Source of the DNA: Ponticaulis koreensis DSM 19734
GTDB taxonomy: Bacteria; Pseudomonadota; Alphaproteobacteria; Caulobacterales; Hyphomonadaceae
NCBI RefSeq assembly: GCF_000420665.1
Contig: NZ_ATVJ01000001.1
Location: 1,869,588 to 1,933,587 of the forward strand
Length of the DNA stretch: 64,000 bases
Direction: 5' to 3'
This document shows positions 53,342-63,826 of the stretch, piece after piece (within the stretch, counting starts at the first letter, position 1; the number at the start of each line of letters is the position of its first letter). A program made the translations under genes and the position numbers. The notes under the pieces were generated by a model. It searched no databases. It had not been told where the DNA came from and was given only the letters and a program-made list of their open reading frames with translations.

Positions 53342-56300
53342 TTAGGATTGAAGTGAGCGAACTTCAAGAGGTCGGGTGAGCAGGGCGTCAATCGCTTTCA
53401 CGGCTGCTCGCGAGGCGGCCAGCGTTGTGAAGTAAGGTACGCGCTGCTTCAGAACAGTCTCACGAATGGATTGTGAGTCTTTCATAGACTGGGCACCTTC
53501 GGTCGTGTTGAACACCAGATGGATTTCGCCATCCGTGATCATATCCACGATGTGACGTGAGCCTTCAGCCACCTTGTTGACGCGCTCGACATTCACGCCA
53601 GCCTCTTTCAGATAGCTTGCCGTGCCGCTTGTCGCGCAGATAGTAAGGCCGATCTCTTCAAGACGCTTCACTGCTTTCAGAACGCCCGGCTTGTCAGAGT
53701 CTTTCACAGACACGAACACGCGGCCCTTTGTCGGCAGGTCAACGCCGGCAGCAATCTGGGTTTTCAGGAAGGCTGCACCAAAATCGTCATCCCAGCCCAT
53801 GACTTCGCCTGTAGAGCGCATTTCAGGGCCAAGCACAGGGTCAACGCCCTGGAAGCGTGCGAATGGGAAGACAGCTTCCTTCACAGCAACGCGGCGCGGC
53901 TTGGCGCGCTCGGCCAGTTCAAAGCTTGCAAGCGGAACGCCCGCCATGACTTTCGCGGCAATTGCGGCGATTGGTGCGGCGACTGCTTTCGCGACGAATG
54001 GCACAGTACGTGACGCGCGCGGGTTCGCTTCGAGAACGAAGATGTCGTCGCCTTTGACCGCGAACTGAATGTTGATCAGGCCGCGTACGTCCAGCGCCAT
54101 GGCCAGCTCTGCAGCCTGGGCTTCGAGCTGCGAGATTGTACTGACCGGCAGCGTGTATGGCGGAAGCGAACACGCAGAGTCACCGGAGTGAACACCAGCT
54201 TCTTCAATATGCTCCATCACGCCAGCAATATGGACATCCTTGCCATCGCACAGCGCGTCCACGTCCACTTCAATCGCGTCAGCGAGGTAACGGTCGCAGA
54301 GCAGAGGCTGGTCGCCGGATACATTTACCGCGTCACGGACATAGCGCTTGAGGTCGTCTTCATCACGCACGACTTCCATTGCGCGGCCACCCAGAACGTA
54401 GGACGGGCGCAGCATGAGCGGATAGCCGATCTTCTCAGCAGCCGCGATGACTTCTTCTTCGGAACGGGCAATCGCAGACGGCGCCTGTTTCAGGCCGATA
54501 TCATCGAGGATTTTCGTGAAGCGCTCGCGGTCTTCTGCAAGGTCGATGCTCTCAGGGCTTGTGCCGAGGATCGGAATGCCTTCTTCCGCCAGCATGCTTG
54601 CGAGCTTGAGAGGTGTCTGGCCGCCAAACTGTACGATCACGCCGAGGAGTTCGCCCTTGGACATTTCCTTGCGGATGATTTCCAGAACGGTCTCGCCTGT
54701 CAGCGGCTCGAAATAGAGACGGTCGGACGTGTCATAGTCAGTTGAAACCGTCTCAGGGTTACAGTTGACCATGATGGATTCAATGCCGAGATCATCCATC
54801 GCGAAGGCCGCGTGGCAGCAGCAATAGTCAAACTCGATACCCTGACCAATACGGTTCGGGCCGCCACCAAGAATGATGACTTTCTTGCGGTCTGACACCT
54901 CTGCCTCACATTCGGCTTCTGTCTGGCCGAACAGCGGCTGTTCGTAAGTCGAGTAGAGGTATGGCGTTTTCGCTGCAAACTCTGCCGCGCAGGTGTCGAT
55001 GCGTTTGAAGACAGGGAAGACACCCGCTTCGTGACGCTTGCGGCGGATTTCCGTCTCGGAAGAGTTTGTGAGGTAGGCAATGCGTGAGTCCGCAAAACCC
55101 ATGCTCTTCAGATAGGTCCAGCCTTCGGCATCAATCGGCAGGCCGTCAGACATGAGCTTAGCTTCTGTTTCGACGATTTCGTTGAACTGGCGAAGGAACC
55201 AAAGGTCGTAGTGCGATGCCTCATGGACTTCTTCAACGCTGAGACCGGAGCGGAGCGCCTGCGCGATTGTGCGGATACGGTCTTTAGAACGCTTGGCAAC
55301 AGCAGCTTTGAGCACGTTGCGGTCATCATCCTGACCGAGGCCCGGAATGTCGATCTCGTTCAGGCCATCAAGGCCTGTCTCCATAGAGCGGAGCGCTTTC
55401 TGGAGCGATTCCTGGAAGGTCCGGCCAATCGCCATTGCTTCACCGACAGATTTCATGCTGGTTGTCAGGCTGTCGTCAGCGCCTTTGTACTTTTCAAAGT
55501 CGAAGCGCGGGATCTTCGTGACAACATAGTCGATTGTCGGCTCGAAACTTGCCGGTGTGACGCCCGTAATGTCGTTGTCGAGTTCGTCGAGCGTGTAACC
55601 GACCGCCAGTTTGGCTGCGATTTTCGCAATCGGGAAGCCGGTTGCCTTAGACGCGAGCGCAGACGAGCGCGATACGCGCGGGTTCATCTCGATGACAACG
55701 ACACGGCCGTCCGCAGGATTTACCGCGAACTGGACGTTAGAGCCGCCTGTCTCAACGCCAATCTCGCGCAGAACGGCAATCGATGCGTTCCGCATGACCT
55801 GATATTCGCGGTCTGACAGGGTGAGGGCAGGGGCGACGGTGACGGAGTCGCCTGTGTGCACGCCCATCGGGTCGATGTTCTCGATAGAACAGATGATGAT
55901 GCAGTTATCCGCTTTGTCGCGAACAACTTCCATCTCGTATTCTTTCCAGCCAAGCAGGCTTTCGTCGATCAGAACCTGCGCCACCGGAGACATAGCAAGG
56001 CCGGAACGGACATATTGTTCGTACTCTTCGCGGTTGTTCGCGATGCCGCCACCTGTGCCGCCGAGCGTAAAGGCCGGACGGATAATGGCTGGCAGGCCGA
56101 CTTCCTCAATTGCATCCATCGCCATTTTGAGGCCGGTGATGCGGTCATAATCTACGATACGGCCTTCTTCATTGTAGATTTCCGGTGCGCCAATGATCAC
56201 GGCGCGCGGGTTTTCCAGACCGATCTTGTCCATCGCTTCGCGGAAGAGTTTACGGTCTTCGGCTTTGTTGATCGCTTCGGCTTTCGCACCGATCATCTCG

Positions 56301-56638
56301 ACGCCGTATTTTTCGAGGATGCCGGCATTCTCCAGATCGAGAGCACAGTTCAGCGCTGTCTGACCGCCCATGGTCGGCAGGATCGCGTCCGGGCGTTCTT
56401 TCTCGATTATTTTCTCAACGAAGGCCGGTGTGATCGGCTCAATGTAAGTTGCGTCGGCCAGATCAGGGTCTGTCATGATCGTCGCCGGGTTGGAGTTTAC
56501 CAGAATGACCCGGTAACCTTCGCTTTTCAGCGCCTTGATCGCCTGGACGCCTGAATAGTCGAACTCACAGGCCTGTCCGATGACAATAGGACCGGCACCA
56601 ATGACGAGGATGGATTCGATATCGGTGCGCTTTGGCAT
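53342..56638 (-). CDS. carB: Carbamoyl-phosphate synthase large subunit
   Basis: 1098 residues. Two ATP-grasp halves are visible ([22 protein letters not shown] at the start and [22 protein letters not shown] for the second half), with the glycine loops FTLGGTGGG and [11 protein letters not shown]. The C-terminal MGS allosteric domain ends the protein. It makes carbamoyl phosphate from ammonia, bicarbonate and ATP for pyrimidine and arginine synthesis. carA is not in the window. Upstream 210 bp contain small hairpins but no obvious attenuator. Confidence 0.97.
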   Translation of the reverse strand: MPKRTDIESILVIGAGPIVIGQACEFDYSGVQAIKALKSEGYRVILVNSNPATIMTDPDLADATYIEPITPAFVEKIIEKERPDAILPTMGGQTALNCALDLENAGILEKYGVEMIGAKAEAINKAEDRKLFREAMDKIGLENPRAVIIGAPEIYNEEGRIVDYDRITGLKMAMDAIEEVGLPAIIRPAFTLGGTGGGIANNREEYEQYVRSGLAMSPVAQVLIDESLLGWKEYEMEVVRDKADNCIIICSIENIDPMGVHTGDSVTVAPALTLSDREYQVMRNASIAVLREIGVETGGSNVQFAVNPADGRVVVIEMNPRVSRSSALASKATGFPIAKIAAKLAVGYTLDELDNDITGVTPASFEPTIDYVVTKIPRFDFEKYKGADDSLTTSMKSVGEAMAIGRTFQESLQKALRSMETGLDGLNEIDIPGLGQDDDRNVLKAAVAKRSKDRIRTIAQALRSGLSVEEVHEASHYDLWFLRQFNEIVETEAKLMSDGLPIDAEGWTYLKSMGFADSRIAYLTNSSETEIRRKRHEAGVFPVFKRIDTCAAEFAAKTPYLYSTYEQPLFGQTEAECEAEVSDRKKVIILGGGPNRIGQGIEFDYCCCHAAFAMDDLGIESIMVNCNPETVSTDYDTSDRLYFEPLTGETVLEIIRKEMSKGELLGVIVQFGGQTPLKLASMLAEEGIPILGTSPESIDLAEDRERFTKILDDIGLKQAPSAIARSEEEVIAAAEKIGYPLMLRPSYVLGGRAMEVVRDEDDLKRYVRDAVNVSGDQPLLCDRYLADAIEVDVDALCDGKDVHIAGVMEHIEEAGVHSGDSACSLPPYTLPVSTISQLEAQAAELAMALDVRGLINIQFAVKGDDIFVLEANPRASRTVPFVAKAVAAPIAAIAAKVMAGVPLASFELAERAKPRRVAVKEAVFPFARFQGVDPVLGPEMRSTGEVMGWDDDFGAAFLKTQIAAGVDLPTKGRVFVSVKDSDKPGVLKAVKRLEEIGLTICATSGTASYLKEAGVNVERVNKVAEGSRHIVDMITDGEIHLVFNTTEGAQSMKDSQSIRETVLKQRVPYFTTLAASRAAVKAIDALLTRPLEVRSLQS

Positions 56639-56852
56639 TTATGGTCTCCGGCGTGATTTTTTATACGTCATGCCCGGCTATCGGGCAAACGGCCCGCGTA
56701 TATCCCTCGAGGAGAGTCGTCGCAAGGGGAAACGACCTAAAAAACGGCTTTTCCTCCGATGTTTTCGGCGCCGCGGAAAATCCTTTCCGTGTCCCCTGAT
56801 CAGGGGAAGTAAATTCACCCCTCAATCTGTCATTCTAAGGCGAGAGAGGGAG

Positions 56853-57173
56853 ATGAAAATGGTCCAGCTTGTTCTGAAGTATAAACTGAAGACCGGTGTC
56901 ACCAAACCGGACTTTGAAAACTGGGTGAAGACGACTGACTATCCGAAAATGCGGTCGTTGGAGCGGGTTAAGTCGTTCAGAACGTTCCGTGCCGAGAAGC
57001 TGCTCATCGGAGACGGGTCGCCAAGCGTGGAATATATCAAGCTGTTCGAAATTCCCGATCTTGAAGGGTTCACCGTCGAGGACATGCCCGGTGATCTCGT
57101 TCAGAGCGTGATGGGCGAGTTTATGGGGCTGGTAGAAGCGCCGGAATTCATAATCGTCAGCGAAGTCGAGTAG
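56853..57173 (+). CDS. REDY-like (HapK-type) small protein
   Basis: 106 residues, probably a dimeric ferredoxin-like alpha/beta barrel. The pattern VQLVLKYKLKTGVTKPDFENWVKTTDYP, then SFRTFRAEKLL, then YIKLFEI matches REDY-like HapK proteins, which have no proven function but were described beside pigment genes. GAGAGAGGGAG precedes the ATG. A DUF3291 gene follows at 57 nt, another protein with the same kind of fold. Confidence 0.7.
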   Translation: MKMVQLVLKYKLKTGVTKPDFENWVKTTDYPKMRSLERVKSFRTFRAEKLLIGDGSPSVEYIKLFEIPDLEGFTVEDMPGDLVQSVMGEFMGLVEAPEFIIVSEVE

Positions 57174-57229
57174 GCGCTTGCAATCTGTGCGCGCTGCCTG
57201 TCTTTTACGTGACCGGCAGGGGAACACAT

Positions 57230-57682
57230 ATGCCAGAGTATCATCTCGCACAGATCAATATCGCAAAGTTTCGCAAGTCACGCGCGCATCCGGATAATCG
57301 GGACTTTTATGCCGCCATTGAGAGCGTGCATAAAGCGGCCGATGAGCATACCGGCTTCATCTGGCGCTGGACTGAAGATGATATGCCGGTGGCGATCCGT
57401 CAGTTCAGAAACCCGAAGATCACCATCAATATGACGGTCTGGGAGAGCCTTGAGGCGCTCGGCGCGTTTGCCTATCGCCAGAGCAATCATAAAGCCGTTT
57501 TTGCGCGTAAGGATGACTGGTTTGAACCGCTGCCGGTTAGCGTCGCGCTCTGGTGGGTGCTTGCCGGTCATCTGCCATCTATCGAAGAGGGCAAGGAGCG
57601 GCTGGACTATCTGGAAGAGCACGGCCCGAGCGAACGCGCCTTTACCTTTAAAGAGCGCTTCCCCGCGCCAGTTTCCGCTTAG
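57230..57682 (+). CDS. DUF3291 protein
   Basis: 150 residues. The family pattern is present: YHLAQINIAKFRKSRAHPDN, GFIWRWTEDD, NMTVWESLEALGAFAYRQSNHK, WWVLAGHLPSIEEGKERLDYL. DUF3291 proteins resemble antibiotic-biosynthesis-monooxygenase folds and have no known function. ATG 57230 follows GGCAGGGGAAC. It probably forms an operon with the REDY-like gene. It ends on a TTAG shared with the convergent lipoprotein gene. Confidence 0.85.
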   Translation: MPEYHLAQINIAKFRKSRAHPDNRDFYAAIESVHKAADEHTGFIWRWTEDDMPVAIRQFRNPKITINMTVWESLEALGAFAYRQSNHKAVFARKDDWFEPLPVSVALWWVLAGHLPSIEEGKERLDYLEEHGPSERAFTFKERFPAPVSA

Positions 57683-58500
57683 AGATAATCCCGGATATCG
57701 CGGTTCAGCGATCCGCGGCGAATATCCGGCGCGGCATTGCGGGCGATGCGGAAGGCAGTATTCACCCGACCCACGTCGCCTTCATAATACATGGAGAGGC
57801 CGAGTTCGAAGGCTGCTTCGCGTTGCTGAGGTGTTCCGTGATGGTTGGGTGAGTTGAAGGCATAGTCGCCAATGTCAAACATTGTGCGCGCTGCCTCGGA
57901 GAGAAGTCGCTGGCGCCTTCGGTCGTCGGTGACAAACTCGTCGGAGAAGAGCAGGCCAATCGCCCAGCCCGCCATCATATCGGCCATCAGCTCCTGCGTT
58001 GGCACGTCGACATAATAGCCGCGGGAGAACTGTGCGAGATGCGCGAACTCATGTGCAAGGATGGTGGCAATCCGCACAGTGTTGAGGTCATTTCCGCCAA
58101 CGTCGATGGCTTCGCGCCAGAGAAGCTCGCCGCCGAACAGAATTGTGCCCCGGCTGTAATTGCCGTTCAGCGTGCGGTTCATCGCGATTGCGTTTGGGCC
58201 TTGCCAGTCATCATAAAAGGCGACGTCCGGCACCTGACCGTCATCCAGACCAAACGCCACGGTCATCAGCAGAACCTGATTTTCGAAATGGTTTTCGAAA
58301 TTGCGATTGCCGGGGAAGGCTATGAGGTCATAGGGCATGCCGGACGCGTTTCCGGCAGCATATTCAACCGAACAGCCCATGCCGCCATCCAGATAGACGG
58401 TGCCTCTGTAGTCAAAGTAAGGGACATTCGGCGTCGAGCCACATGAGGTGAGAACTGCAGCAGACAGAGCTGCAACAGAAATCGAGGTGAGCTTGTTCAT
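57679..58500 (-). CDS. Lipoprotein zinc metallopeptidase (HExxH)
   Basis: 273 residues with a lipoprotein signal ending LTSC (Cys20). The gluzincin motif is HEFAHLAQ, and ELMADMMAGW supplies the third ligand Glu; NSPNHHGTPQQREAAF resembles the end of neutral zinc metallopeptidases of the YpfJ type. Predicted to act in the periplasm or at the outer membrane; substrate unknown. It converges with the DUF3291 gene on a shared TTAG. Confidence 0.8.
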   Translation of the reverse strand: MNKLTSISVAALSAAVLTSCGSTPNVPYFDYRGTVYLDGGMGCSVEYAAGNASGMPYDLIAFPGNRNFENHFENQVLLMTVAFGLDDGQVPDVAFYDDWQGPNAIAMNRTLNGNYSRGTILFGGELLWREAIDVGGNDLNTVRIATILAHEFAHLAQFSRGYYVDVPTQELMADMMAGWAIGLLFSDEFVTDDRRRQRLLSEAARTMFDIGDYAFNSPNHHGTPQQREAAFELGLSMYYEGDVGRVNTAFRIARNAAPDIRRGSLNRDIRDYL

Positions 58501-58601
58501 GGTGTCCCCCTGATGATTTTTCTTCAGGGCATGGCAGCGAAAATTGCTTTCAAGGTCAAGCTCGCAGCTGTGATTTCAGGCGCTCGAATCAATGATCCGG
58601 T

Positions 58602-59099
58602 TTAAACGAGAGGCTTTGTCATCCGGTAATTGTGGAGGCAGACATCCTCCAGCCAGACATCCTGTTTATGGGTGACCTCAAACCCGTACTTCGCAAAGAA
58701 GCGCTTTGCAGCTTCAGAGGCCTCGGTGGACAGCTCGGTGATCCCTTTGCGGTGCGCCTCACATAAGAGTTCATCGAACAGATTATGCGTGACCTGTGTG
58801 CGTGTGACTTCCGGACGGGCATAAAAGAAGTCGATATGCCCGTCGTCGACGAGATCAATATAGGCGAGCAGTCTGCCGGTTTCAGTCGCGGCAACCCATG
58901 CAGACCGCGCTTCGAACTCGGTCTCGAATATGTGCTTAAACCGCGGTGCGCGGCGCGCCCATGCATCAATCTGGGCGGGCGTGTAGAACCGCGAGGCTAT
59001 AAGGCGCAGAGCATCATCGAACAGACCCGGAAGCTGGTCTGCATCCGAAAGGCGCGCACGCCTGATTGTAATACCCTCAGGCAATGTTGCGCCTTCCAT
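58602..59099 (-). CDS. GNAT-family N-acetyltransferase
   Basis: 165 residues. ITIRRARLSDADQLPGLF opens the GNAT fold and the acetyl-CoA region is HIDFFYARPEVTRTQVTHNLFDELLCEA; the Q-x-x-G/A loop is atypical (RTQVTHN). The end FFAKYGFEVTHKQD is standard. Similar to YafP/ElaA-like acetyltransferases; the substrate is unknown. It lies 8 nt downstream of the amidohydrolase gene on the same strand, so they are likely cotranscribed. Confidence 0.88.
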   Translation of the reverse strand: MEGATLPEGITIRRARLSDADQLPGLFDDALRLIASRFYTPAQIDAWARRAPRFKHIFETEFEARSAWVAATETGRLLAYIDLVDDGHIDFFYARPEVTRTQVTHNLFDELLCEAHRKGITELSTEASEAAKRFFAKYGFEVTHKQDVWLEDVCLHNYRMTKPLV

Positions 59100-59107
59100 A
59101 AATGTCG

Positions 59108-60109
59108 CTAGGCCTCTGGCAGTTTATAAACGCGGCGCGCTGTGCCGGAGAACATGGCGGTTTTCTCGTCTTCGGAATAACCGGCAGCCATTTTCTTGAA
59201 GGCATTCCAGAGCACCGGATAGCTGATCGACGCCCGGTCTACTGGGAAGTTACTTTCGAACATGCAGCGGCTCGGGCCGAAATGGTCGATCGCGTATTTG
59301 TACCAGTCGCCCTGATCGGCAACGAGCTGGTCTGAACTCGGCGGCGTTTCCTGCGCGCTATAGCCCCAGCCATTATCCGGCATAGCGAGGCCGCCAATCT
59401 TGGCGTGGACATTCGGGCAGGCCGCAAGCTCTGCAATATCTTTCTTCCATTGTTCGAAGATTTCCGCGCGCTTGCCTTCAAACCGGCCAACACCGAGCGG
59501 GGTGCCGAAATGGTCTAGGATGATGGTGGTGTCCGGTGCAGCCTGAGCAAGCTTTGTCAGGTCTTTGATCTGGAAGTGGTAATTCCAGGTATCATAGGTG
59601 AGACCGCGCTCGCCAAGACGACGCACGCCCGCCTGAAAGTCTTCCATAAGATAGAGACCTGCAGGCTGGTGAGGCTTGATCACCAGCGCCGGATCATCGT
59701 CACAGGCACCAGCCTGACGAATGCCGCGAAACCGCCCGCTGGCGGCCTGATCATGCGCGTCAAGCACTTCATCCAGAAGGTCTGAGCGTAAATCTGCGTG
59801 TGCGATAATTCCGGCGATCTGCGCTTTGGAGGGATCTTTAGCAGCGTCAGTGGCAATGCTCGCCACGCGCTCTGTCTCGCCGACAGGTTTGAGGTGGTCG
59901 GGACCTTCTTTGTGATAAGACCAGCCGCACTCCATGAACATGGTCTGGACGACGTTATGGCCGGAGCTTGTGTCTTTCCAGAGCTGGTCGAGCAGATAGT
60001 TGGCCATGGATGGCCAGTCCCAGAGGTGGTGGTGCGGGTCTACGATCTCCCGTTCCGGCTCGATAATGTCCTCTTGATGAGATGCCAGCCAGTCGTCCCG
60101 GTCAAACAT
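59108..60109 (-). CDS. Amidohydrolase family protein (COG3618 type)
   Basis: 333 residues, TIM barrel. VDPHHHLWDWP gives the first metal ligands, ILDHFGTPLG the next His, and CMFESNFPVD the late Asp. Related enzymes are lactonases and decarboxylases such as 2-pyrone-4,6-dicarboxylate lactonase and L-fuconolactonase. The substrate is not clear. The GNAT gene starts 8 nt downstream. Confidence 0.88.
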   Translation of the reverse strand: MFDRDDWLASHQEDIIEPEREIVDPHHHLWDWPSMANYLLDQLWKDTSSGHNVVQTMFMECGWSYHKEGPDHLKPVGETERVASIATDAAKDPSKAQIAGIIAHADLRSDLLDEVLDAHDQAASGRFRGIRQAGACDDDPALVIKPHQPAGLYLMEDFQAGVRRLGERGLTYDTWNYHFQIKDLTKLAQAAPDTTIILDHFGTPLGVGRFEGKRAEIFEQWKKDIAELAACPNVHAKIGGLAMPDNGWGYSAQETPPSSDQLVADQGDWYKYAIDHFGPSRCMFESNFPVDRASISYPVLWNAFKKMAAGYSEDEKTAMFSGTARRVYKLPEA

Positions 60110-60252
60110 GTGTCTCTCCCCTTATTTTTGTCGTTGGAAAAAGAGTTTCATAGTTTGAACGGCGGGTGAAGATTACGACGCGCAAAATCTCGTGAGCGGC
60201 CCTGTCGGTTGAGAAATTTGGAACTTTGAACCTCGGGCGACGTTGGTTGGTC

Positions 60253-61824
60253 ATGTCAAAAAAGAGAAAATCGGCAACGGGCTTCGCACTCGGCTTTCTC
60301 GCAGCGTCCAGCGTGGCAGCCCTTTTAATCTTCTCCCAATCGTCAAACTGGAGCGTGTCTTCACCGGTCGATGCAGTGTCCGCCATGCTCGATCCCGAGT
60401 CTGCCGAACCGCCAGTTTCGCACGGACTCGAAGGCATTCGCGCTGATGGTGAGCTGGTTGTTCTGACCGTCGCCTCTCCGACCACGTTTCGCGATCGCGC
60501 AGGTATTGCGACGGGTTATGAGGTCGATCTGACGAGCGAGCTCGCAGAAGCGATGGGCGTTCAGGTCCGCTACAAGATTTACGATGATTTCAATGCTGTC
60601 CTCGAGGCCATTCGGAATGGCGAGGGGCATATTGCAGCCCCCGGGCTGACCCAGCGCGAAATCAGGATGGAGCATGAAGAAGGCGAGGTCATTTTTGGTC
60701 CTGCCTATAAGAATGTCCGGCCTGTTGCGGTGTGCAGCCGGGGCGGTCCGGCGCCCAACTCACTTTCTGCAATGTCCGATTTTGAAGTCGTTGCCATCCG
60801 CGACTCGGGCGCCGAGGCGACGCTGGAAGTCGCTGCACAATCGGTTGATGAACTCGACTGGCGTTCGGTTGCCGGCATGACAGGCTATGGCCTGCTGACG
60901 GATGTGGCCGAGGGTGACATTGATTGCGCTATAGTGGATTCAAACGTTGCGCAGTTCGCGAGGCGACAATTTCCCGAGCTCATGCGATCCATGATGGTTG
61001 GTAGCGAAGACCGGCAGCTTGCCTGGGAGATTGCACCTCAATCGCGTGATATTCTGCCGTTTCTGAGCGATTGGTTCGAAACCGCTCATCAAGACGGGTT
61101 GCTCACCGAGTTAGACGAGCGTCATTACGGTCATCTCAACGAATTTGATTATGTCGACATTTCGACCTTCTACCGCCGTATCGAAACCCGCTTGCCGCAG
61201 TTCGAGCCGACTTTCCGCGATGCCGCGCGTGAAGAGGACCTCGACTGGACCATGCTTGCCGCGCAGGGCTATCAGGAAAGCCATTGGGAAGCCGATGCAC
61301 GCAGCCCGACGGGTGTGCGCGGCTTGATGATGCTGACGCGTCCTACCGCACGTGAAGTGGGCGTGACAGACCGGCTGGACCCCGAACAGAGCATTTATGG
61401 CGGCGCTGAATATATGCGTCGCATCTACGAACGTCTGCCAGACGGCGTGAGCGGGTATGATCGGCTATGGATGGCGATGGCGGCTTACAATGTCGGCTAT
61501 GGTCACTTGCTCGACGCGCGGACATTGGCGCGCCGTCAAAATCTTGATCCCGACCGCTGGTCCAATATTTCGCGCATGTTGCCGCTGCTGACTGAGCGTG
61601 AATATCACTCTACCGTGCGTCATGGATATGCGCGCGGCTATGAGCCGGTGCGCTATGTGCGCCGTATCCGCGAATATGATGAGGTGCTGACGGCAAATGT
61701 CGAAGCGCCGGAGCGCCCGCCATTCCGGATGGATAATGCCGGAGTGCCCATTCCGCCACCTGAACCGGCAACGCCGCTGCCTCAGGAGGTAATGGATGAC
61801 GAGCCCGAGGCCGACGCTGGGTGA
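60253..61824 (+). CDS. mltF: Membrane-bound lytic murein transglycosylase F
   Basis: 523 residues. One N-terminal membrane segment is followed by a periplasmic SBP3-like domain (about 70-300, ADGELVVLTVASPTTFRDR) and an SLT domain (about 315-460) with the catalytic Glu in GYQESHW and the GVRGLMML, AYNVGYGH motifs. A Pro-rich tail ends it. It cleaves the glycan strands of peptidoglycan. ATG 60253 is chosen over the TTG at 60226. It abuts the convergent MBL gene by sharing the stop region. Confidence 0.93.
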   Translation: MSKKRKSATGFALGFLAASSVAALLIFSQSSNWSVSSPVDAVSAMLDPESAEPPVSHGLEGIRADGELVVLTVASPTTFRDRAGIATGYEVDLTSELAEAMGVQVRYKIYDDFNAVLEAIRNGEGHIAAPGLTQREIRMEHEEGEVIFGPAYKNVRPVAVCSRGGPAPNSLSAMSDFEVVAIRDSGAEATLEVAAQSVDELDWRSVAGMTGYGLLTDVAEGDIDCAIVDSNVAQFARRQFPELMRSMMVGSEDRQLAWEIAPQSRDILPFLSDWFETAHQDGLLTELDERHYGHLNEFDYVDISTFYRRIETRLPQFEPTFRDAAREEDLDWTMLAAQGYQESHWEADARSPTGVRGLMMLTRPTAREVGVTDRLDPEQSIYGGAEYMRRIYERLPDGVSGYDRLWMAMAAYNVGYGHLLDARTLARRQNLDPDRWSNISRMLPLLTEREYHSTVRHGYARGYEPVRYVRRIREYDEVLTANVEAPERPPFRMDNAGVPIPPPEPATPLPQEVMDDEPEADAG

Positions 61825-62526
61825 TTATTGCTGTTGCTGCTGTTGCGCCTTCATCTGCGCGACAGCGGAATCAGAGACAAACGGATTTGTCTGGCGTTCG
61901 TGACCGAAGGTCGAATGCTGGTTGTGGCCCGGAATGAAGGTGATGTCGTCGCCCAGAGGCCATAGCTTTGTGGTGATTGAATTCACCAGCTGGTCCAGAT
62001 TCCCCTTTGGAAAATCCGTCCGGCCAATGCTGCCTCGGAAGAGCACGTCGCCCACGAAGGCGATTTTGACCTCAGTGTTATAGATCACAACATGGCCTGG
62101 TGTGTGGCCTGGTGTGTGAACGACGTTGAAGGTGTAGTCGCCGAGTGTCAGCGTATCGCCTTCTTCCAGATAGCGTGTTGGCACGACATTACGCGGGCCG
62201 TTCGTGACACCGTATTTCTGCCATTGCTCTTTAATGTCATCCATTAGCCATTGGTCGTCCTTGTGAGGACCAATAACCGGCGCACCCGTCAGTTCGCGCA
62301 CTTCATCAGCCGCGCCAGCATGGTCGAGGTGACCATGTGTGAGCCAGACTTCCTTGATGGTGACGCCAATCTCTTTCGCGACCTGCATGAGCTTTTCCGT
62401 CTCACCGCCCGGATCCACGAAGACACCTTCCATCGTGTCCCGATCCCAGAGGAGGGAGCAGTTTTGCTGGAAAGGTGTGACGGGAATGATTTGAAGGCCG
62501 AGCTTCGGCTCCTGGCGGTCAGTCAT
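61825..62526 (-). CDS. MBL-fold hydrolase (glyoxalase II-like)
   Basis: 233 residues. The full metal motif THGHLDHAG is present, with GHTPGHVV, FVGDVLFRGSIGRTDFP and FIPGHNQHSTFGHER as further ligands. This resembles YcbL-type glyoxalase II proteins that hydrolyse thioesters. The C-terminus ends in a run of six Gln. The ATG at 62526 follows AAGGAGA; a longer frame to 62574 is rejected. Ends next to mltF, 1 nt apart. Confidence 0.92.
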   Translation of the reverse strand: MTDRQEPKLGLQIIPVTPFQQNCSLLWDRDTMEGVFVDPGGETEKLMQVAKEIGVTIKEVWLTHGHLDHAGAADEVRELTGAPVIGPHKDDQWLMDDIKEQWQKYGVTNGPRNVVPTRYLEEGDTLTLGDYTFNVVHTPGHTPGHVVIYNTEVKIAFVGDVLFRGSIGRTDFPKGNLDQLVNSITTKLWPLGDDITFIPGHNQHSTFGHERQTNPFVSDSAVAQMKAQQQQQQ

Positions 62527-62648
62527 AGAGTATCTCCTTGGCCATAGGGATAGTCGCAAAGGCGCAGACGTCAATGTGGTTCAAGGCTTCGCAGGTCATT
62601 CAAGCTGGTCTAAAATGGCCAGAGACAGATTCCCGGAGGGTTTGGGGT

Positions 62649-63551
62649 ATGCGCGCACGTTTGCTGTTGATCGTCATCGCATTGGCGGGGCTGGGGCTTT
62701 ACTGGTTTTTCAATCAGAAGCCGGTTGGATATACTGAGCGCAGACAGGTTCTGACGACATCCGTTCAGCAGGAGAATGAGCTGGGCGCGCAGGCCTATGC
62801 GCAAATTCTCTCAGAGGCAGGCTCGAGCGTGATCTGCTCAAACCTCTCGCGCCAGTGTGCGCCGGCTCAGGAAAACCTGGTCGATGTGGTAAGAGAGATT
62901 GGCGACGATCTGCGCCGCGCTGCCATTGCTTACGAGCGGGAACTCATCGCAGCAGGGTATCCGGTCGAGCCGAAAGCCGAGAGCTTCGACTGGACATTCA
63001 ACGTCATCCAGTCTGACCAGCCGAATGCTTTCTGTTTGCCGGGCGGTTATGTGGCCGTTTATACGGGCATGCTGGATGTCACCGGCAATTTCGACGGGCA
63101 GGTGACGTCCGCCGATGTGATTGACCGCGATAAGCTGGCCGTGGTGATGGGTCATGAGATCGCCCATGCGCTTGCGCGCCATGGTGGCGAGCGCATGTCT
63201 CAGGGGCGTATCCTGCAGGTCGGCCAGATGGCGATTGGCGTTGCGGCGGACAGCCGTGCAGTGATGGAAGCCTTTGGCATGGCTGCACAGGCAGGTGTGC
63301 TTCTGCCATTCTCCCGTCAGCATGAAACTGAAGCCGATAAGATCGGCCTCGAGCTGCTCGTGCGTGCTTGCTATGACCCGCGTGAAGCGCCGGAACTCTG
63401 GCAGCGCATGGGTGAATTGAGTGGCGGGCAGGCGCCGCCGGAGTTTATGTCGACTCACCCGTCATCTGACCGCAGAGCCGAGAATTTCGAGCTCTGGATG
63501 GATGATGCCATCGCCGAATATCAGCGCCGCGGTTGCCCGATACTGCAATAG
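62649..63551 (+). CDS. M48-family periplasmic metallopeptidase
   Basis: 300 residues with an N-terminal anchor (RLLLIVIALAGLGLYWF). The zinc site is GHEIAHALARHGGERM, with Glu in HETEADKIGLELL. Related to LoiP/YcaL/BepA-like proteases that watch over the envelope. The STHPSSDRRAEN sequence near the end is a family hallmark. I start at ATG 62649 with GGAGGG upstream; the frame upstream of it overlaps the MBL gene promoter. Confidence 0.9.
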   Translation: MRARLLLIVIALAGLGLYWFFNQKPVGYTERRQVLTTSVQQENELGAQAYAQILSEAGSSVICSNLSRQCAPAQENLVDVVREIGDDLRRAAIAYERELIAAGYPVEPKAESFDWTFNVIQSDQPNAFCLPGGYVAVYTGMLDVTGNFDGQVTSADVIDRDKLAVVMGHEIAHALARHGGERMSQGRILQVGQMAIGVAADSRAVMEAFGMAAQAGVLLPFSRQHETEADKIGLELLVRACYDPREAPELWQRMGELSGGQAPPEFMSTHPSSDRRAENFELWMDDAIAEYQRRGCPILQ

Positions 63552-63640
63552 GTTCCCAAAAAAACTAATTTTATTCAGTAGTTCCAACCGGAACCCCTCG
63601 TGGTGGTTGCCGTTTCTTCTTGCAGTTACGGAGAGCCAAA

Positions 63641-63826
63641 ATGTCATCTTTCACGATATATGTTGTCGGATTTATAATCCTGATCGCTGGCCTCGCTTAC
63701 GGCGCGGCTATGCTAGGTGTTCCAGCTCAATGGATCGCAGTTGTCGCCATCGCAATGTCGGGTCTCGGCCTGATTTCTGCGGTAACCCATACGCGCAAAA
63801 AGGATGAAACGGAGGCGTCGCAATAA
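63641..63826 (+). CDS. Small two-helix membrane protein
   Basis: 61 residues: two hydrophobic segments (IYVVGFIILIAGLAYGAAML, WIAVVAIAMSGLGLISAV) and a charged tail THTRKKDETEASQ. ATG 63641 follows GGAGAG. The next gene begins on the same TAATG, so they are coupled. No family recognised. Confidence 0.75.
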   Translation: MSSFTIYVVGFIILIAGLAYGAAMLGVPAQWIAVVAIAMSGLGLISAVTHTRKKDETEASQ

